Notes: generated by a model not told the origin, from the letters alone. A DNA stretch of 64,000 nucleotides from Natrinema amylolyticus_A (GCF_042678045.1 NZ_JBHUDI010000007.1:62001-126000), one strand, 5' to 3'. Counted from the first letter of the stretch, positions 18,864-27,851 are shown. Numbers and translations are program-made.

Positions 18864-20189
18864 ATGACTGATCTCGACGAAAATCCGTTCAATACAACGG
18901 ATCCTATATTTAAACAAAAGCAAATCCTCAAGAAGGATGAAATGCCTGACAAAATCTTTCATCGAGACGATGAAATCCAGCAGTACACAATCGCTCTCGA
19001 AGATATCATTGTTGGGCATGATCCCAACAACGTCTTCATCTACGGCCCGACTGGTGTTGGGAAAACCGCTGTCACACTCTGGATGCGGAACAAGCTCAAG
19101 GAGAAAGCTGCGGAAACCGGCGTCCCGTTGAATGTAGTCGGGCCAATCAACTGTCGGAACTACAAATCAGCATACGCGCTCGCCACAGCACTCGTCAATG
19201 ATTTTCGTCCGCCTGACGACCAATTACCGAACAGCGGATACTCCACTGACAAAGTATTCGACTTTCTATATCAGGAAATCGAGAACGCTGGGGGGAACGT
19301 GCTTATCATTTTAGACGAGATCGATAACATTCCACCGGATGCTCGAAATGATTTCCTCTACGAGTTACCTCGCGCTGAAGCGAACGAGAATACGCCGATC
19401 ACAGACGCGAAAATCGGGTTAATCGGTATTTCAAACGATCTAAAATTCGTTGACGTGCTCGAGCCAAAAGTCAAGTCTACGCTCGGAGAACGGGAAATTA
19501 AGTTCGGGCCGTACAACGCGAATGAGCTTAACGATATTCTGGAGTATTATGCTGATATGGCGTTCAAAGATGGTGTCCTCGAAAAAGATGTGATCCCACT
19601 TGCAGCTGCATTCTCTGCACAAGAGCGCGGTGACGTTCGGCAAGGAAAACGGATCCTACAGAAAGCGGGTGAACTTGCCCGTATGGACGGTAAAGAAGTC
19701 GTGACTTCTGAACACACGCATGAAGCGACAGAAACTGTTGAAACAGACGAGATCTTGGATTATTTTGAGCAGGATCTCACATCGCATCAAGCGATGACGT
19801 ACTTAGCGGCCGCACTCGCAGTCATCGAACCGAAGCAGGAAGCAACGACGAAACGGATTTATAAATTATATTCGTCTGTAGCGGAATCAGTCGTGTCCCG
19901 TGTAAAGAGTGAACGGAAAATCTACGAATTCTTGGATCAGTTATCCATGCAGGGCTTAGTACGATCGGCTGAGCAGAACCTTGGACGTGAAGGTGGTCGG
20001 CGGTACGTGTACGATATTACAGACGACCCACGTGATATTATCGAGGCTGCCCGCAAGTCATCGTACAACAATGCTGTTCCGAGTAATGTAGATGAAATGT
20101 TAGCCTATTATTTGGAAGAAGAAGCATCTGAATACGAAGCACCAGATATATCTGATCAACACCAAGAAAATCTATGGAAATTCACGTAG
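18864..20189 (+). CDS. cdc6: Orc1/Cdc6-type replication initiator
   Basis: AAA+ initiator. Walker A GPTGVGKT (about residues 60-67), Walker B LIILDEID near 149, sensor 1 (IGISND), sensor 2 region (RGDVRQGKRIL) and a C-terminal winged-helix region. I prefer the ATG at 18864 (441 aa) because a TATA-like TTTATG sits about 28 nt upstream. An in-frame ATG at 18837 adds nine residues. It binds the flanking repeats and opens the origin of this replicon. Codon use is less GC-rich than in neighbours and the whole module is bracketed by direct repeats, which suggests import as a unit. Confidence 0.93.
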   Translation: MTDLDENPFNTTDPIFKQKQILKKDEMPDKIFHRDDEIQQYTIALEDIIVGHDPNNVFIYGPTGVGKTAVTLWMRNKLKEKAAETGVPLNVVGPINCRNYKSAYALATALVNDFRPPDDQLPNSGYSTDKVFDFLYQEIENAGGNVLIILDEIDNIPPDARNDFLYELPRAEANENTPITDAKIGLIGISNDLKFVDVLEPKVKSTLGEREIKFGPYNANELNDILEYYADMAFKDGVLEKDVIPLAAAFSAQERGDVRQGKRILQKAGELARMDGKEVVTSEHTHEATETVETDEILDYFEQDLTSHQAMTYLAAALAVIEPKQEATTKRIYKLYSSVAESVVSRVKSERKIYEFLDQLSMQGLVRSAEQNLGREGGRRYVYDITDDPRDIIEAARKSSYNNAVPSNVDEMLAYYLEEEASEYEAPDISDQHQENLWKFT

Positions 20190-20219
20190 ACTATACAGAC
20201 TTTATTTCGATACAATAGT

Positions 20220-20488
20220 GAACACTTGCAAGATGGTGTCCCAATGTACAGCAAGAACACTTGCAGGGTGGTGTCCTAGTGAACCCAGACTCTGTATTCT
20301 ACAGATCAGGAAGGCTGAATATCCTCAAAAACTGCGTGATTTAAAATAGCCCCAAATGGGGCACTTTAGCGCGTCTTAGCAGAGAAAACACTTGCAGGGT
20401 GGTGTCTATGTTATACCGTTACTATTGTTCGATTATTGCTAAATGATCTAGGGATCCAGAGTAGAGAACACTTGCAACATGGTGTCCC
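20220..20488 (+). repeat. four origin-type repeats downstream of orc1
   Basis: Units at 20220-20242, 20255-20276, 20387-20407 and 20466-20488, all in the same direction, with core AACACTTGC followed by AGGGTGGTGTC or a one- to three-base variant (AAGATGG, AACATGG). They are probable initiator binding boxes. A perfect hairpin, gcccc-aaat-ggggc, at 20349-20362 lies between units two and three. There is no gene in 20190-20507. Confidence 0.85.
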
Positions 20489-20507
20489 CACCAAACACGC
20501 TTTTCAT

Positions 20508-21033
20508 TACGAGCATCTCCAAGCGGACGCTCGGGATGCTGCAGTAGATGAGTCAGAGGATCGGTACTGATGCTCGAGCAGGTCGATCACCGTGGCAAGC
20601 ACTTCACGATCAGTGACGAGGACGGTGTCGACGATGTCGCTCGTGAACGGTGTCGGCGAGCCGAGCTGCTCGAGCGACAGGCTCAAAGAGAGATCCGTGA
20701 ACTCGAGCGTGCGAAGGCAGTTGCTGGACCTGACAGTACAGATTCTGATATTGAAGTGCTCGACCAGCGACATGGAACGTTGGGGGACGGAAGACACACC
20801 GTATTTCCTGAGAAAACAGGGATGAAAATCCCCCTTCACAGATAGTTGAGGCCCCACTCACACAGAGTTTACTCTGCACACGGTGTGTCTCGAGTATCGA
20901 AAAGCGATACGTCCGGTGGATCGAGGACGAAGATCAGCACCGGACGGGACTGAGGGTGGGCGATGATTGAATCCGGGCAGTGTCGCGCGCAGTTGATCAC
21001 GCGACAGATGATCTATCCGATGTCCTCATTATC
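20508..21033 (+). repeat. direct repeat B flanking the replication module
   Basis: Second copy of the segment at 17907-18360. It starts inside the 54-aa zinc-finger gene (only its last ~20 codons remain) and includes a full copy of the 65-aa gene, then the shared tail ending ...cgacagatgat near 21012 and tgtcctc near 21027. About 70 bases unique to this copy lie between 20765 and 20860. Confidence 0.85.
20570..20845 (+). CDS. 91-aa helical protein (copy B)
   Basis: Close relative of the 65-aa protein at 17969 (first ~65 residues nearly the same: MLEQVDHRGKHFTI, then the same Arg/Glu helix). The stop of copy A is absent, so the frame runs on for 26 residues of unrelated sequence. The upstream zinc-finger partner is truncated here, so this copy may be decaying. 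Confidence 0.5.
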   Translation: MLEQVDHRGKHFTISDEDGVDDVARERCRRAELLERQAQREIRELERAKAVAGPDSTDSDIEVLDQRHGTLGDGRHTVFPEKTGMKIPLHR

Positions 21034-21120
21034 AATCTCTTCCCGATTCCCAGTTACGCGGACGCGACCGCGCATGACACGAATCATCTGCCAGTCGAAA
21101 ACACACTGAGAGTTCCGTTC

Positions 21121-22452
21121 TCAAATCGAGTACTCTTCTGCCAGTTCAACTAGGTCGTAGACGTGAATCCCAGTTTTGAACCAGAGCACCCGCTCGCTCG
21201 TTTTACCGAAGTCATCATTCGAGCAGTCTAACTGTTCGGAGACTGCGACAAGGAGATTCTCAGCATCTGCCTGGCGTATTTTCTTCAGCTTCGACTCGAG
21301 ATACTCGGGTGTCCAGAATCCGATGATCTCGAGAATCGCTCGCCGGCCATCCGGATGCTCGATCGCGAAATCGGGGATCATCACCTCATCACCGAGGTCA
21401 AACACATCGTTTTCGCGTAGTAACTCCCAGTCCGTGGTCGCTCGCTCCCATTTCTGGGCGAGTGTCTGCTCGAGATCGCTATCGAACTGCCTGCCGGTAC
21501 TGTAGTGTGAATCGAGTCCGTCAGTGTCGTCTAGTCTGAGTTGCCGTGTCTCACCCGCTGTCTCATCGACAAGTACTGTGGCAGTCATCTCCCAGCGGTC
21601 ACAAAGAGGCAGTGCTGGCAGAAAATTCGCCAGCCGGATGCCGTACTTTTGTGATTGAGAGAACAACGACGCTGGCCCGTCAAGTATGGCCTCGTAGCCA
21701 TCAGCACAGTCGGTTCGTTCGACACGCTTGCCATCAGAATTGATCGGATAGATCCGATGCATCAGTCCGAAGAGTTTGACATAGCTGAATACTGTCCCGA
21801 AATGATCCCAGACACGGATCCGCATCTCAGTTGCGTCGTAGAGGACTGCCTGGGCGAGCGCAAGATTGTAGCGAGTTACCAGCCAGTCGACCGTCAGGTC
21901 AGTGTGTTCGTACTCGCCGTCACTACTGCCAGTCAGTGTCGTGGTCGTAGTCGATTGCTCGCCAGTCTCGGCGTACTGGTCAGCGGTCCGCGTGCCGATC
22001 TGGACAAGTCGTTTGTTCTCCTCGAGGTCAGCATACATCCCGCGGTAGCATGCTTCGAGTGTGATACCCAACTCATCAGCAACTGCACTATACACCTCGA
22101 TCTTCTGTGTGTCGTCACCGAGCGTAGGCTGGCGAACAACCGGATACCGCTCGTTGGCTTTCTCGAACAGGGTCTGGCGGATCTCACGAGGCTCAACCGG
22201 AGACGTGACTTCGAATTCACACTCGTCCAGAAGCAGTTTCGCAAGTCCCTGGACGATCTTGTAGTCGGTATCCGCCACAGTGAGTTCGTCGATTGCGTCT
22301 TCGAGATCGCCTTTTGGCTCACCAAGATGGGCATCGAACAGCGCAATGAGTTCGCGTGCCGTCTCTCGATAGTTCTCGTCCGTTGGATCGATAAACAGCG
22401 GCTTGATTTCATCACCAGTGGTACGAGAGCGAGCCAGATCAGCCGTCAGCAT
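21121..22452 (-). CDS. Bax1-type nuclease (DUF790), XPB partner
   Basis: Protein of 443 aa. The N-terminal domain matches DUF790/Bax1 (LTADLARSR, the YNLALAQAVLYDA motif mid-protein, and GYEAILDGPASLF). The C-terminal part contains a PD-(D/E)xK-like nuclease core (IPDFAI, AILEIIGFWTPEYL). Bax1 binds XPB and cuts 3' of the DNA bubble in archaeal nucleotide-excision-like repair. Its start overlaps the end of the XPB gene by 14 nt, so the two are one operon. The pair is intact. Confidence 0.9.
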   Translation of the reverse strand: MLTADLARSRTTGDEIKPLFIDPTDENYRETARELIALFDAHLGEPKGDLEDAIDELTVADTDYKIVQGLAKLLLDECEFEVTSPVEPREIRQTLFEKANERYPVVRQPTLGDDTQKIEVYSAVADELGITLEACYRGMYADLEENKRLVQIGTRTADQYAETGEQSTTTTTLTGSSDGEYEHTDLTVDWLVTRYNLALAQAVLYDATEMRIRVWDHFGTVFSYVKLFGLMHRIYPINSDGKRVERTDCADGYEAILDGPASLFSQSQKYGIRLANFLPALPLCDRWEMTATVLVDETAGETRQLRLDDTDGLDSHYSTGRQFDSDLEQTLAQKWERATTDWELLRENDVFDLGDEVMIPDFAIEHPDGRRAILEIIGFWTPEYLESKLKKIRQADAENLLVAVSEQLDCSNDDFGKTSERVLWFKTGIHVYDLVELAEEYSI

Positions 22453-23857
22453 TCGTCGTCACCCCCTGTCGGCGCTGTTGGGACACGTATGTTTCCATCG
22501 TGTCTGCCGTGATAATCTCATAGAGTCGGGCCGGCTGGCGGTCATCCGTCGGCCGGAGGATGCGTCCAAGCCGCTGGGCATACTGCCGTTTCGATGCGCT
22601 TCCTGACAGGATAATCCCCACGTTCGCAGCGGGAACGTCAATACCCTCGTCGAGCACCTGAGACGTTGCCAGCATCGAGTACTCGCCAGTCCGAAACCGC
22701 TCGAGAATCTCGGTGCGCTCGTCCGTCTTCGTTTGATGGGTAATGCAAGGGACGATAAACTCCTGAGAGATTTCGTAGGCGAAGTCATTGTTCGCAGTGA
22801 AGATTATCGCGCGATCGTCGTGGTGACGTTTGAGCAGATTGTCGAGCGTCTCGAGTTTTTTCTCTGCCGTTCGGGCGATGCGTTCGGCGCGCTGCTTGGC
22901 GATGAGTGCCCGCCGTCCCTTCGGATCGTAGGACGTCCGTTTGAGGAACTCCTGATAACCCTCCTCTTTCCAGAGATCAAACTCGTGGCTATCGACGTAG
23001 TCGCGATAGATCTGGTACTCCTCGTCGTATGTCTCCCGTTCCTCTGGCGTGAGCTCGACAGACATGTGGATGGTTTCGTACTCGCTGAGGTACTCGCCAG
23101 CAAGTTCGTCGACAGCCTCTTCATAAACAACCGGACCGATGAGATCCTCGAGGAGCTCATGCTTTCCGTCAGGCCGTTCGTAGGTAGCAGTCAGTCCCAA
23201 CCGATACGGTGCAATCGTCATTTCGGGGATCTGCCGGTAGGTCGGCGCTGGCAGGTGATGTTCCTCGTCGACGACGAGTAAGCCGAACTGGTCGCCGTAT
23301 TCGTTGATGTAGCGGTAGGCACTATCGTAGGTAGTGACGGTGATTGCGGTGACCTCGTGGCTGCCGCCGCCGAGAACGCCGATCGGTTCTGTGAGCTGAT
23401 CGCCAAAGGCGTTGGTGAGTGTGGCGTGCCACTGATTCATCAGATCAATCGTTGGTGTCACGACAAGCGCACTCACGCCGGCGTCAGCAATTGCTTGCAG
23501 CCCAAGAAACGTCTTCCCGCTGCCAGTCGGGAGAACAACACTCCCCTGGCGGCCATGGTCGATCCAGGCGTCGAGAGCGGCCTGCTGGTAGTCACGTGGC
23601 TCGATGTGGAGTGTTGGCGTAAGATCGAGTTCCGGGTAGCTTCGAGCAGCATCGTGGAGAGACATAGAACGTGGTAACGCATCTTGAAGTGTTGTTTGTC
23701 CGTTGCTGTCGGACCAGCCATCAGCCCATTCGAGAAGTTCCCGATACCGATAGGCCTGCACGCGGTACTCATCAATGCGGTCATCCCACTTCGCAAAGGG
23801 GATGTCAGCAGGCGCATCATGGAGCACGAGTGTCCCGTCGTCGAATTCGATCCGCAT
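22439..23857 (-). CDS. XPB/Rad25-type DNA repair helicase
   Basis: SF2 helicase of 472 aa. An N-terminal damage-recognition-like domain is followed by motif I PTGSGKT (110-116), motif II DEEH (197-200), motif III LTATYER and motif VI QRLGRILRP near the end. I chose the ATG at 23857 (MRIEFDDGTLVL), the usual family start, over an in-frame ATG 23 codons upstream. Archaeal XPB opens DNA at lesions and works with Bax1, encoded next. Such pairs occur on haloarchaeal chromosomes and plasmids alike. Confidence 0.92.
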   Translation of the reverse strand: MRIEFDDGTLVLHDAPADIPFAKWDDRIDEYRVQAYRYRELLEWADGWSDSNGQTTLQDALPRSMSLHDAARSYPELDLTPTLHIEPRDYQQAALDAWIDHGRQGSVVLPTGSGKTFLGLQAIADAGVSALVVTPTIDLMNQWHATLTNAFGDQLTEPIGVLGGGSHEVTAITVTTYDSAYRYINEYGDQFGLLVVDEEHHLPAPTYRQIPEMTIAPYRLGLTATYERPDGKHELLEDLIGPVVYEEAVDELAGEYLSEYETIHMSVELTPEERETYDEEYQIYRDYVDSHEFDLWKEEGYQEFLKRTSYDPKGRRALIAKQRAERIARTAEKKLETLDNLLKRHHDDRAIIFTANNDFAYEISQEFIVPCITHQTKTDERTEILERFRTGEYSMLATSQVLDEGIDVPAANVGIILSGSASKRQYAQRLGRILRPTDDRQPARLYEIITADTMETYVSQQRRQGVTTNADG

Positions 23858-23932
23858 TCGGTGTGTAGTTCGAAGGGGCCAGTCAGATTGAGTCTGTGGT
23901 TTCCAACAAGCCCTTTTCAAATCCACTATGCC

Positions 23933-24133
23933 ATGACAATAGTTCTACCTCTACATTCAGAGATGTATAAACATCCTATAGATGAGTGCATGTTATTACA
24001 TCTAGGAAATGCAATACAGGATAATAGCCAGAAGTGGCGCCGAGAGCTGTACCGACATGCGAATGTTGTCGGATATTTTGGAAATGAAGAATACAGTACA
24101 TCACATGAGCTCGAGAATAAGATAGGATTCTAA
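23933..24133 (+). CDS. possible 66-aa protein of unknown function
   Basis: An AT-rich ATG-to-TAA frame between the XPB gene and the orc1 relic. The residue mix (MTIVLPLHSEMYKHPIDECM, then a Trp-Arg-Arg helix) is plausible but I recognise no family. It may be a real small gene or a fragment left by rearrangement. Confidence 0.25.
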   Translation: MTIVLPLHSEMYKHPIDECMLLHLGNAIQDNSQKWRRELYRHANVVGYFGNEEYSTSHELENKIGF

Positions 24134-24182
24134 CTAAAGAACCCATTACGTCCGGTTGACCCCTGAATGTCCAGAAAAGCTG

Positions 24183-24780
24183 TTATGGCCTATCTATCAA
24201 GCTAAGGACATCATTAAACCGATTTTCCTCAGTCAAGACATTGACCGTAGTATCCAAATCCGTGTTCAACTCCCAGTAGTACTTTGGACCGCCACGCGAT
24301 CCGCCACTGCGTTTCGCCCCTGAGACGACACCAATCATATCTAGATCATGGAGATGACTGCGAACCCGACGCATTGCGATCGAGTTCGTGTCCACATGAG
24401 ACGTGATATCTGTGTACCGCGAGTACACCTCTGGTGTTGGCGCTGGTGTTTCATTCCCTGTTGCCAACGAAGTGAGTGCTAGCAATGCCAACTGATCCTG
24501 TATTGTCAAATCACGGATGCCCTGCGCGATGTTCATCTGCTCAACATGGTCCTCGGCCTTACGGACATGCTCCTCACCGACCTGCGGTTCGTCGTTAAGA
24601 GCTGCGAACTCACCGGCCTTGTACAGATACCGAATTGCCTGCCGTGCCGATCCTAGATCTTGGGCAGCAAGCGCCGCTGCTAGTGCGATAGCTTCCTGCG
24701 TGACAGCACTATCGACAAACGCTTTCTCTGACCGACGGTTGAGAATGCTCCGCAGTTGATCAGCATCATACGGTGGAAAG
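24183..24780 (-). pseudogene. Orc1/Cdc6 C-terminal remnant, truncated by the TnpB element
   Basis: One open minus-strand frame encodes the last third of an Orc1/Cdc6 protein. It begins VDFPPYDADQLRSILNRR, the AAA+ lid segment, continues with DLGSARQAIRYLYKAGEFA and ends in a winged-helix domain (TIQDQLALLALTSLA, SRYTDITSHVDTNSI). The P-loop and Walker B part is missing, and the frame meets the right end of the tnpB element at about 24780. I do not find the missing part on the other side of the element. This is the relic of an older replication gene next to parA. Confidence 0.85.
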
Positions 24781-24950
24781 TCAACCGCCTCGGGGTCAAG
24801 CCCCGAGGCTTGTCAGTGAACTCCCGTTCTACCCGAGTAACTCGGTAGGCGTGTAGTCGCCGTTCACGTTCAACGTCCCTGACTTGAGGGCTAGCTGACT
24901 GTTAGCCCATCCACTGCGAGACTTCTGCCCGCGATGGATATACCCGCAAT
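24780..24950 (-). ncRNA. candidate omega/reRNA at the tnpB 3' end
   Basis: TnpB nucleases use a guide RNA transcribed from the 3' end of tnpB and the right end of the element. Here that region holds the perfect hairpin at 24787-24809. If the RNA exists, its guide would read into the orc1 relic just beyond about 24780. This is inferred from the family; no transcript boundary can be seen. Confidence 0.4.
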
Positions 24951-26187
24951 ACCGATTCGCGATGTTCTTCGCTGCGTTGTAATCCGCGTTCACCTCGTAC
25001 CCACACGATTGACACGCGAACTGCTTGTCGTCACGATTATCCTCGTGGGTAAACCCACAGTGCGAACACCGCTGGCTCGTGTACGCGGGATTCACCGTGT
25101 CCACGAACAACTCCGTGGACTCGACCTTGTACTCCACGAGTTCCATGAACTTCGCATACGTCCACTGCTGGAACTTCGAGCCATTGGCGATATTCTCGCG
25201 GATATGGTTGAGGTTCTCGAAGATGATGCCGTCCACGTCCGCGTCTTGGGCTTCTTCGATAAGGTCGTTCGCACGGTTGTGGAGCCAGTCAAGCGACCAG
25301 TTCGAGAACCGACTGCCGAGAGACTGAATCGTGAGGTGAGCCGACCGAGTGCCCACCTGTTGGAGGCGTCCACGCCGTTGTTCGTACTGGTCGCGCTTGT
25401 GGTTGAGGTGGTCTGCGCTCCCGAGGAATGCGCCGGTACTGGTGACGGCGAACGCGCCAGTCACGTTCAAGTCCACGCCGAGAACCACTCCGTTCTCGGG
25501 GGTTTCATCATCGTGACTGGCTTCTTGACGTTCCGTTCCGTCAACCACGTAGTCCGGATTTTTCAGCGTGACGTGCAGGTAGAACGTGTCGCCTTGCTCG
25601 TCGTACTGAAGCGTGGCGCTGGAGGCATCCCAGTCGTCTCTCTCGTAGTATCGACCGAACGGCGTACCCTCACGTTCGTCCTCGGGTGGAAGGACGTATT
25701 CACAGGTGACTCTGCCATTCGGCGTGGAGAGCGTGGCGTGGTCGTCGTTGAACGTCGCACTCCGCTTGTCGTACACCACGCTCCACGAGTCGAACTCGGG
25801 CTGACTCGTCTTCTCGCCCTGTTTCAGTTTCTCGACGCCACCTGTGACGGCTTCGATGGCGCGTCGGATGCCCTTCTGGACGAGGTTGGCGGTGAGGTCG
25901 GTTTCCTCACGCAGCTCACCGTATAGGGCGTTTTCAGCCTTTGACTTACTGGTGATGCAGTAGTCGTCGTACCGCCATGCCCACTCGCTAGTGCGGTTGG
26001 CACAGTGCAGAAATTGGGTTTTGGTTTGATGGAGGTCGCCACGACGCTCTTCGGGTACATCGAGTTTGATGGGTACGGTGCGTCGTGGCGCGTCGTCCAT
26101 CCGTGGTTCACATTCACGGCTGTTACCTAATAATGGTTTACGTATAGGTGGGGAGTCGGCCTTGCCATCGAGCGTGGTGAGTTTCAT
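24829..26187 (-). CDS. tnpB: TnpB RNA-guided nuclease (IS1341 type)
   Basis: Protein of 452 aa (or 423 aa if it starts at the ATG at 26100, MDDAPRRTVPIKL). All three RuvC acidic residues are present: D249 in GVDLN, E334 in FENL and D412 in NADYNAA. The zinc ribbon (C384, C387, C402, C405) is also intact. TnpB is the ancestor of Cas12 and cuts DNA with a guide RNA made from the element's end, which preserves the element. The protein looks functional although the element lacks TnpA and would need one in trans to move. Confidence 0.92.
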   Translation of the reverse strand: MKLTTLDGKADSPPIRKPLLGNSRECEPRMDDAPRRTVPIKLDVPEERRGDLHQTKTQFLHCANRTSEWAWRYDDYCITSKSKAENALYGELREETDLTANLVQKGIRRAIEAVTGGVEKLKQGEKTSQPEFDSWSVVYDKRSATFNDDHATLSTPNGRVTCEYVLPPEDEREGTPFGRYYERDDWDASSATLQYDEQGDTFYLHVTLKNPDYVVDGTERQEASHDDETPENGVVLGVDLNVTGAFAVTSTGAFLGSADHLNHKRDQYEQRRGRLQQVGTRSAHLTIQSLGSRFSNWSLDWLHNRANDLIEEAQDADVDGIIFENLNHIRENIANGSKFQQWTYAKFMELVEYKVESTELFVDTVNPAYTSQRCSHCGFTHEDNRDDKQFACQSCGYEVNADYNAAKNIANRYCGYIHRGQKSRSGWANSQLALKSGTLNVNGDYTPTELLG

Positions 26188-26499
26188 CGAGTGTCGGCTT
26201 CCTCCCCGACCTCAAGGGTCGGGGCATCCGCCTTGTACCGCCTGTGACCTACCACGCTCTACTCGCTCACGGCTGATCCCGTCCGCTCCTTGAGGACGGG
26301 AACTTAGCACCCTCTCTTTCAGCTAATCCGTCGACCGTCTATGCTAGTCCTTCTATTTCTACATTCAAGAATGTGGTTACATGGGTTACATTTCCTCCTG
26401 TAGATCATTCCTATATTGTGCAGAATTCACTCACGGGTCTGAATTCCGATAACGTGGTGAAGTTCACTCATGTCTCTACATGATCTCTTTCCATCACAC

Positions 26500-26505
26500 T
26501 TTATA
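26500..26505 (+). promoter_or_regulatory. TATA box of the parA operon
   Basis: TTTATA lies 25 nt before the ATG at 26530. It supports a leaderless parA mRNA and argues against the upstream in-frame ATG at 26470, which lies before the TATA box. Confidence 0.6.
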
Positions 26506-26529
26506 CTGTGGCTACGTGAACTATCTTCT

Positions 26530-27408
26530 ATGGCTAGCGATTCCGAGATCACGAAAAAACCTCGAGCTGTCGCAGTGAACGTCCTCAAAGGTGGTTTTGG
26601 GAAATCAACTACTGCGATCAATCTCGCACGAGAACTTGCAGAGCGAAACGGCCGTGTTCTCCTTGTTGATCTCGACGATAACGGCCACACCACATTCAAT
26701 CTTGGCTACCGTGACCAGTACGAATCCGACAACCACGTTCAAGAGGTCCTACTTGACGGCGCTGATCCGTTAGATCATGTTGTTCCAGTTACCGATGACC
26801 TTGATCTTCTGCCGTCCCATGAAGCTCTCGAGGAGGTGGAGACAAATCTGAAATCGGCAATGGCCTCGAGTCAACGACTTAACCGTAACGTCGTTGATCC
26901 TCTACTTGGAGATACATACTCCTACATCGTTGTCGATACGCCGGCCAATCGAGGAAAGCTCAACGACAATGCCTTGTTTGCAACAAAGAATCTCATTGTC
27001 CCGCTCCGTCCAGAGAGTGGATGGGAATCTGGGATCACACAGACGAACAAACGCCTGATCCAAGAAGCGCGCCAGTACTTCGACCTCAAATTGCTTGCAC
27101 TTGTTCCAACTGATCTTAGCGAACGCCTCGATCAGGACACTCGAGACCGAAACCTGCTGTACGCGATTAACAGCCGTGATGAGCTTGCATCGTGCGTCCC
27201 AAACTTCGCACATCTCTCTGCGGCTGATTGGGAAGCAATCGACGCTGGCAACTACAATGGTGATCTCCCAGGTATCCGTCACCGTGCTAGTATCGATAAA
27301 GCACATCGTGCTCGCAAACCGCTACGCGATTATGATCCAGAGTGTGACCAGCTCAAGTGTTATGAGGAACTTGCCCAAATCGTCGAAAACGGCGGGGTGA
27401 TGCGGTAA
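26530..27408 (+). CDS. parA: ParA-type partition ATPase
   Basis: MinD/ParA-family ATPase of 292 aa. The deviant Walker A is KGGFGKST (about residues 20-27), Walker A' reads LLVDLDDNGH and Walker B reads IVVDTPANRG. ParA proteins bind DNA as ATP dimers and move plasmid cargo. The start at 26530 is chosen because of the TATA box 25 nt upstream. The next gene overlaps at TAATG, so they form an operon. It lies next to the truncated orc1 relic, which suggests that it served the older replicon. Confidence 0.9.
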   Translation: MASDSEITKKPRAVAVNVLKGGFGKSTTAINLARELAERNGRVLLVDLDDNGHTTFNLGYRDQYESDNHVQEVLLDGADPLDHVVPVTDDLDLLPSHEALEEVETNLKSAMASSQRLNRNVVDPLLGDTYSYIVVDTPANRGKLNDNALFATKNLIVPLRPESGWESGITQTNKRLIQEARQYFDLKLLALVPTDLSERLDQDTRDRNLLYAINSRDELASCVPNFAHLSAADWEAIDAGNYNGDLPGIRHRASIDKAHRARKPLRDYDPECDQLKCYEELAQIVENGGVMR

Positions 27409-27851
27409 TGCCGTTCGACGACCTTGCTGACGAGTCGGAGGAATCTGATCCCGGTGACGAGGCGCTGGATGAACTTGCTGGCACCCTTGCAGATGACTCC
27501 ACAGCAGGGGAAGAACCGTCAGGAAATGACACTACGTCTGAGGATCGTGATACCGTCTCAGCATACGATTCTCAAACAGAGCCAGCATTCCCGACTGCGA
27601 AGACACAGACACAGCATTCGATCTACTGCCTTCCTGAGACGTGGGACACGGTTGATGGTGCATCTGGCCTTCTCTTCGAAGCCGAGATTATGCTCCGTCG
27701 CGATGGCTATGAAGCTGTGCAGAAACGTGAACTGCACAATGCATTGCTGAAATCTGCAGCGCAACAGTTGACTCCCGAGGATATTGCTGAGGTCTTTGTT
27801 GCGACTCGAGAAGACCGAGAATCTGGACCACTCCTCTCAGACGAATCATAA
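27408..27851 (+). CDS. ParA operon partner protein
   Basis: Protein of 147 aa, translationally coupled to parA (TAATG). The first ~65 residues are a disordered acidic tail. The remainder (HSIYCLPETWDTVD, then a helical region ending EDIAEVFV) is a compact helical domain. Small proteins of this kind follow parA on haloarchaeal plasmids and may take the place of ParB. No helix-turn-helix can be claimed, so the centromere-binding role is an inference. Confidence 0.7.
   Translation: MPFDDLADESEESDPGDEALDELAGTLADDSTAGEEPSGNDTTSEDRDTVSAYDSQTEPAFPTAKTQTQHSIYCLPETWDTVDGASGLLFEAEIMLRRDGYEAVQKRELHNALLKSAAQQLTPEDIAEVFVATREDRESGPLLSDES

Larger units (their letters stand above)
24780..26305 (-). mobile_element. 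IS200/IS605-type element with tnpB only (IS1341-like)
   Basis: The element carries tnpB and no tnpA. Its right end, next to the orc1 relic, has a perfect 9-bp hairpin (24787-24795 with 24801-24809, loop tcaag). The left side has an 8-bp hairpin with the same loop (26204-26211 with 26217-26224) and a further 7-bp hairpin (26278-26284 with 26294-26300). Such elements have subterminal hairpins rather than inverted terminal repeats. The exact ends are estimates, the left one more so. Confidence 0.75.

Noticed and set aside
18762..20488. Possible CRISPR array from the repeated boxes
   Set aside because: Only six units, irregular spacing from near-adjacent to over 100 bp, a gene between them, and no cas genes. 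They fit initiator binding boxes.
21655..22512. Open frame of 285 codons antisense to the Bax1 gene
   Set aside because: Shadow of a high-GC gene; Bax1 motifs on the other strand are convincing.
24934..25926. Long open frame of 330 codons antisense to tnpB
   Set aside because: It mirrors the codon structure of tnpB on the other strand and encodes no known domain, while TnpB has all catalytic residues.
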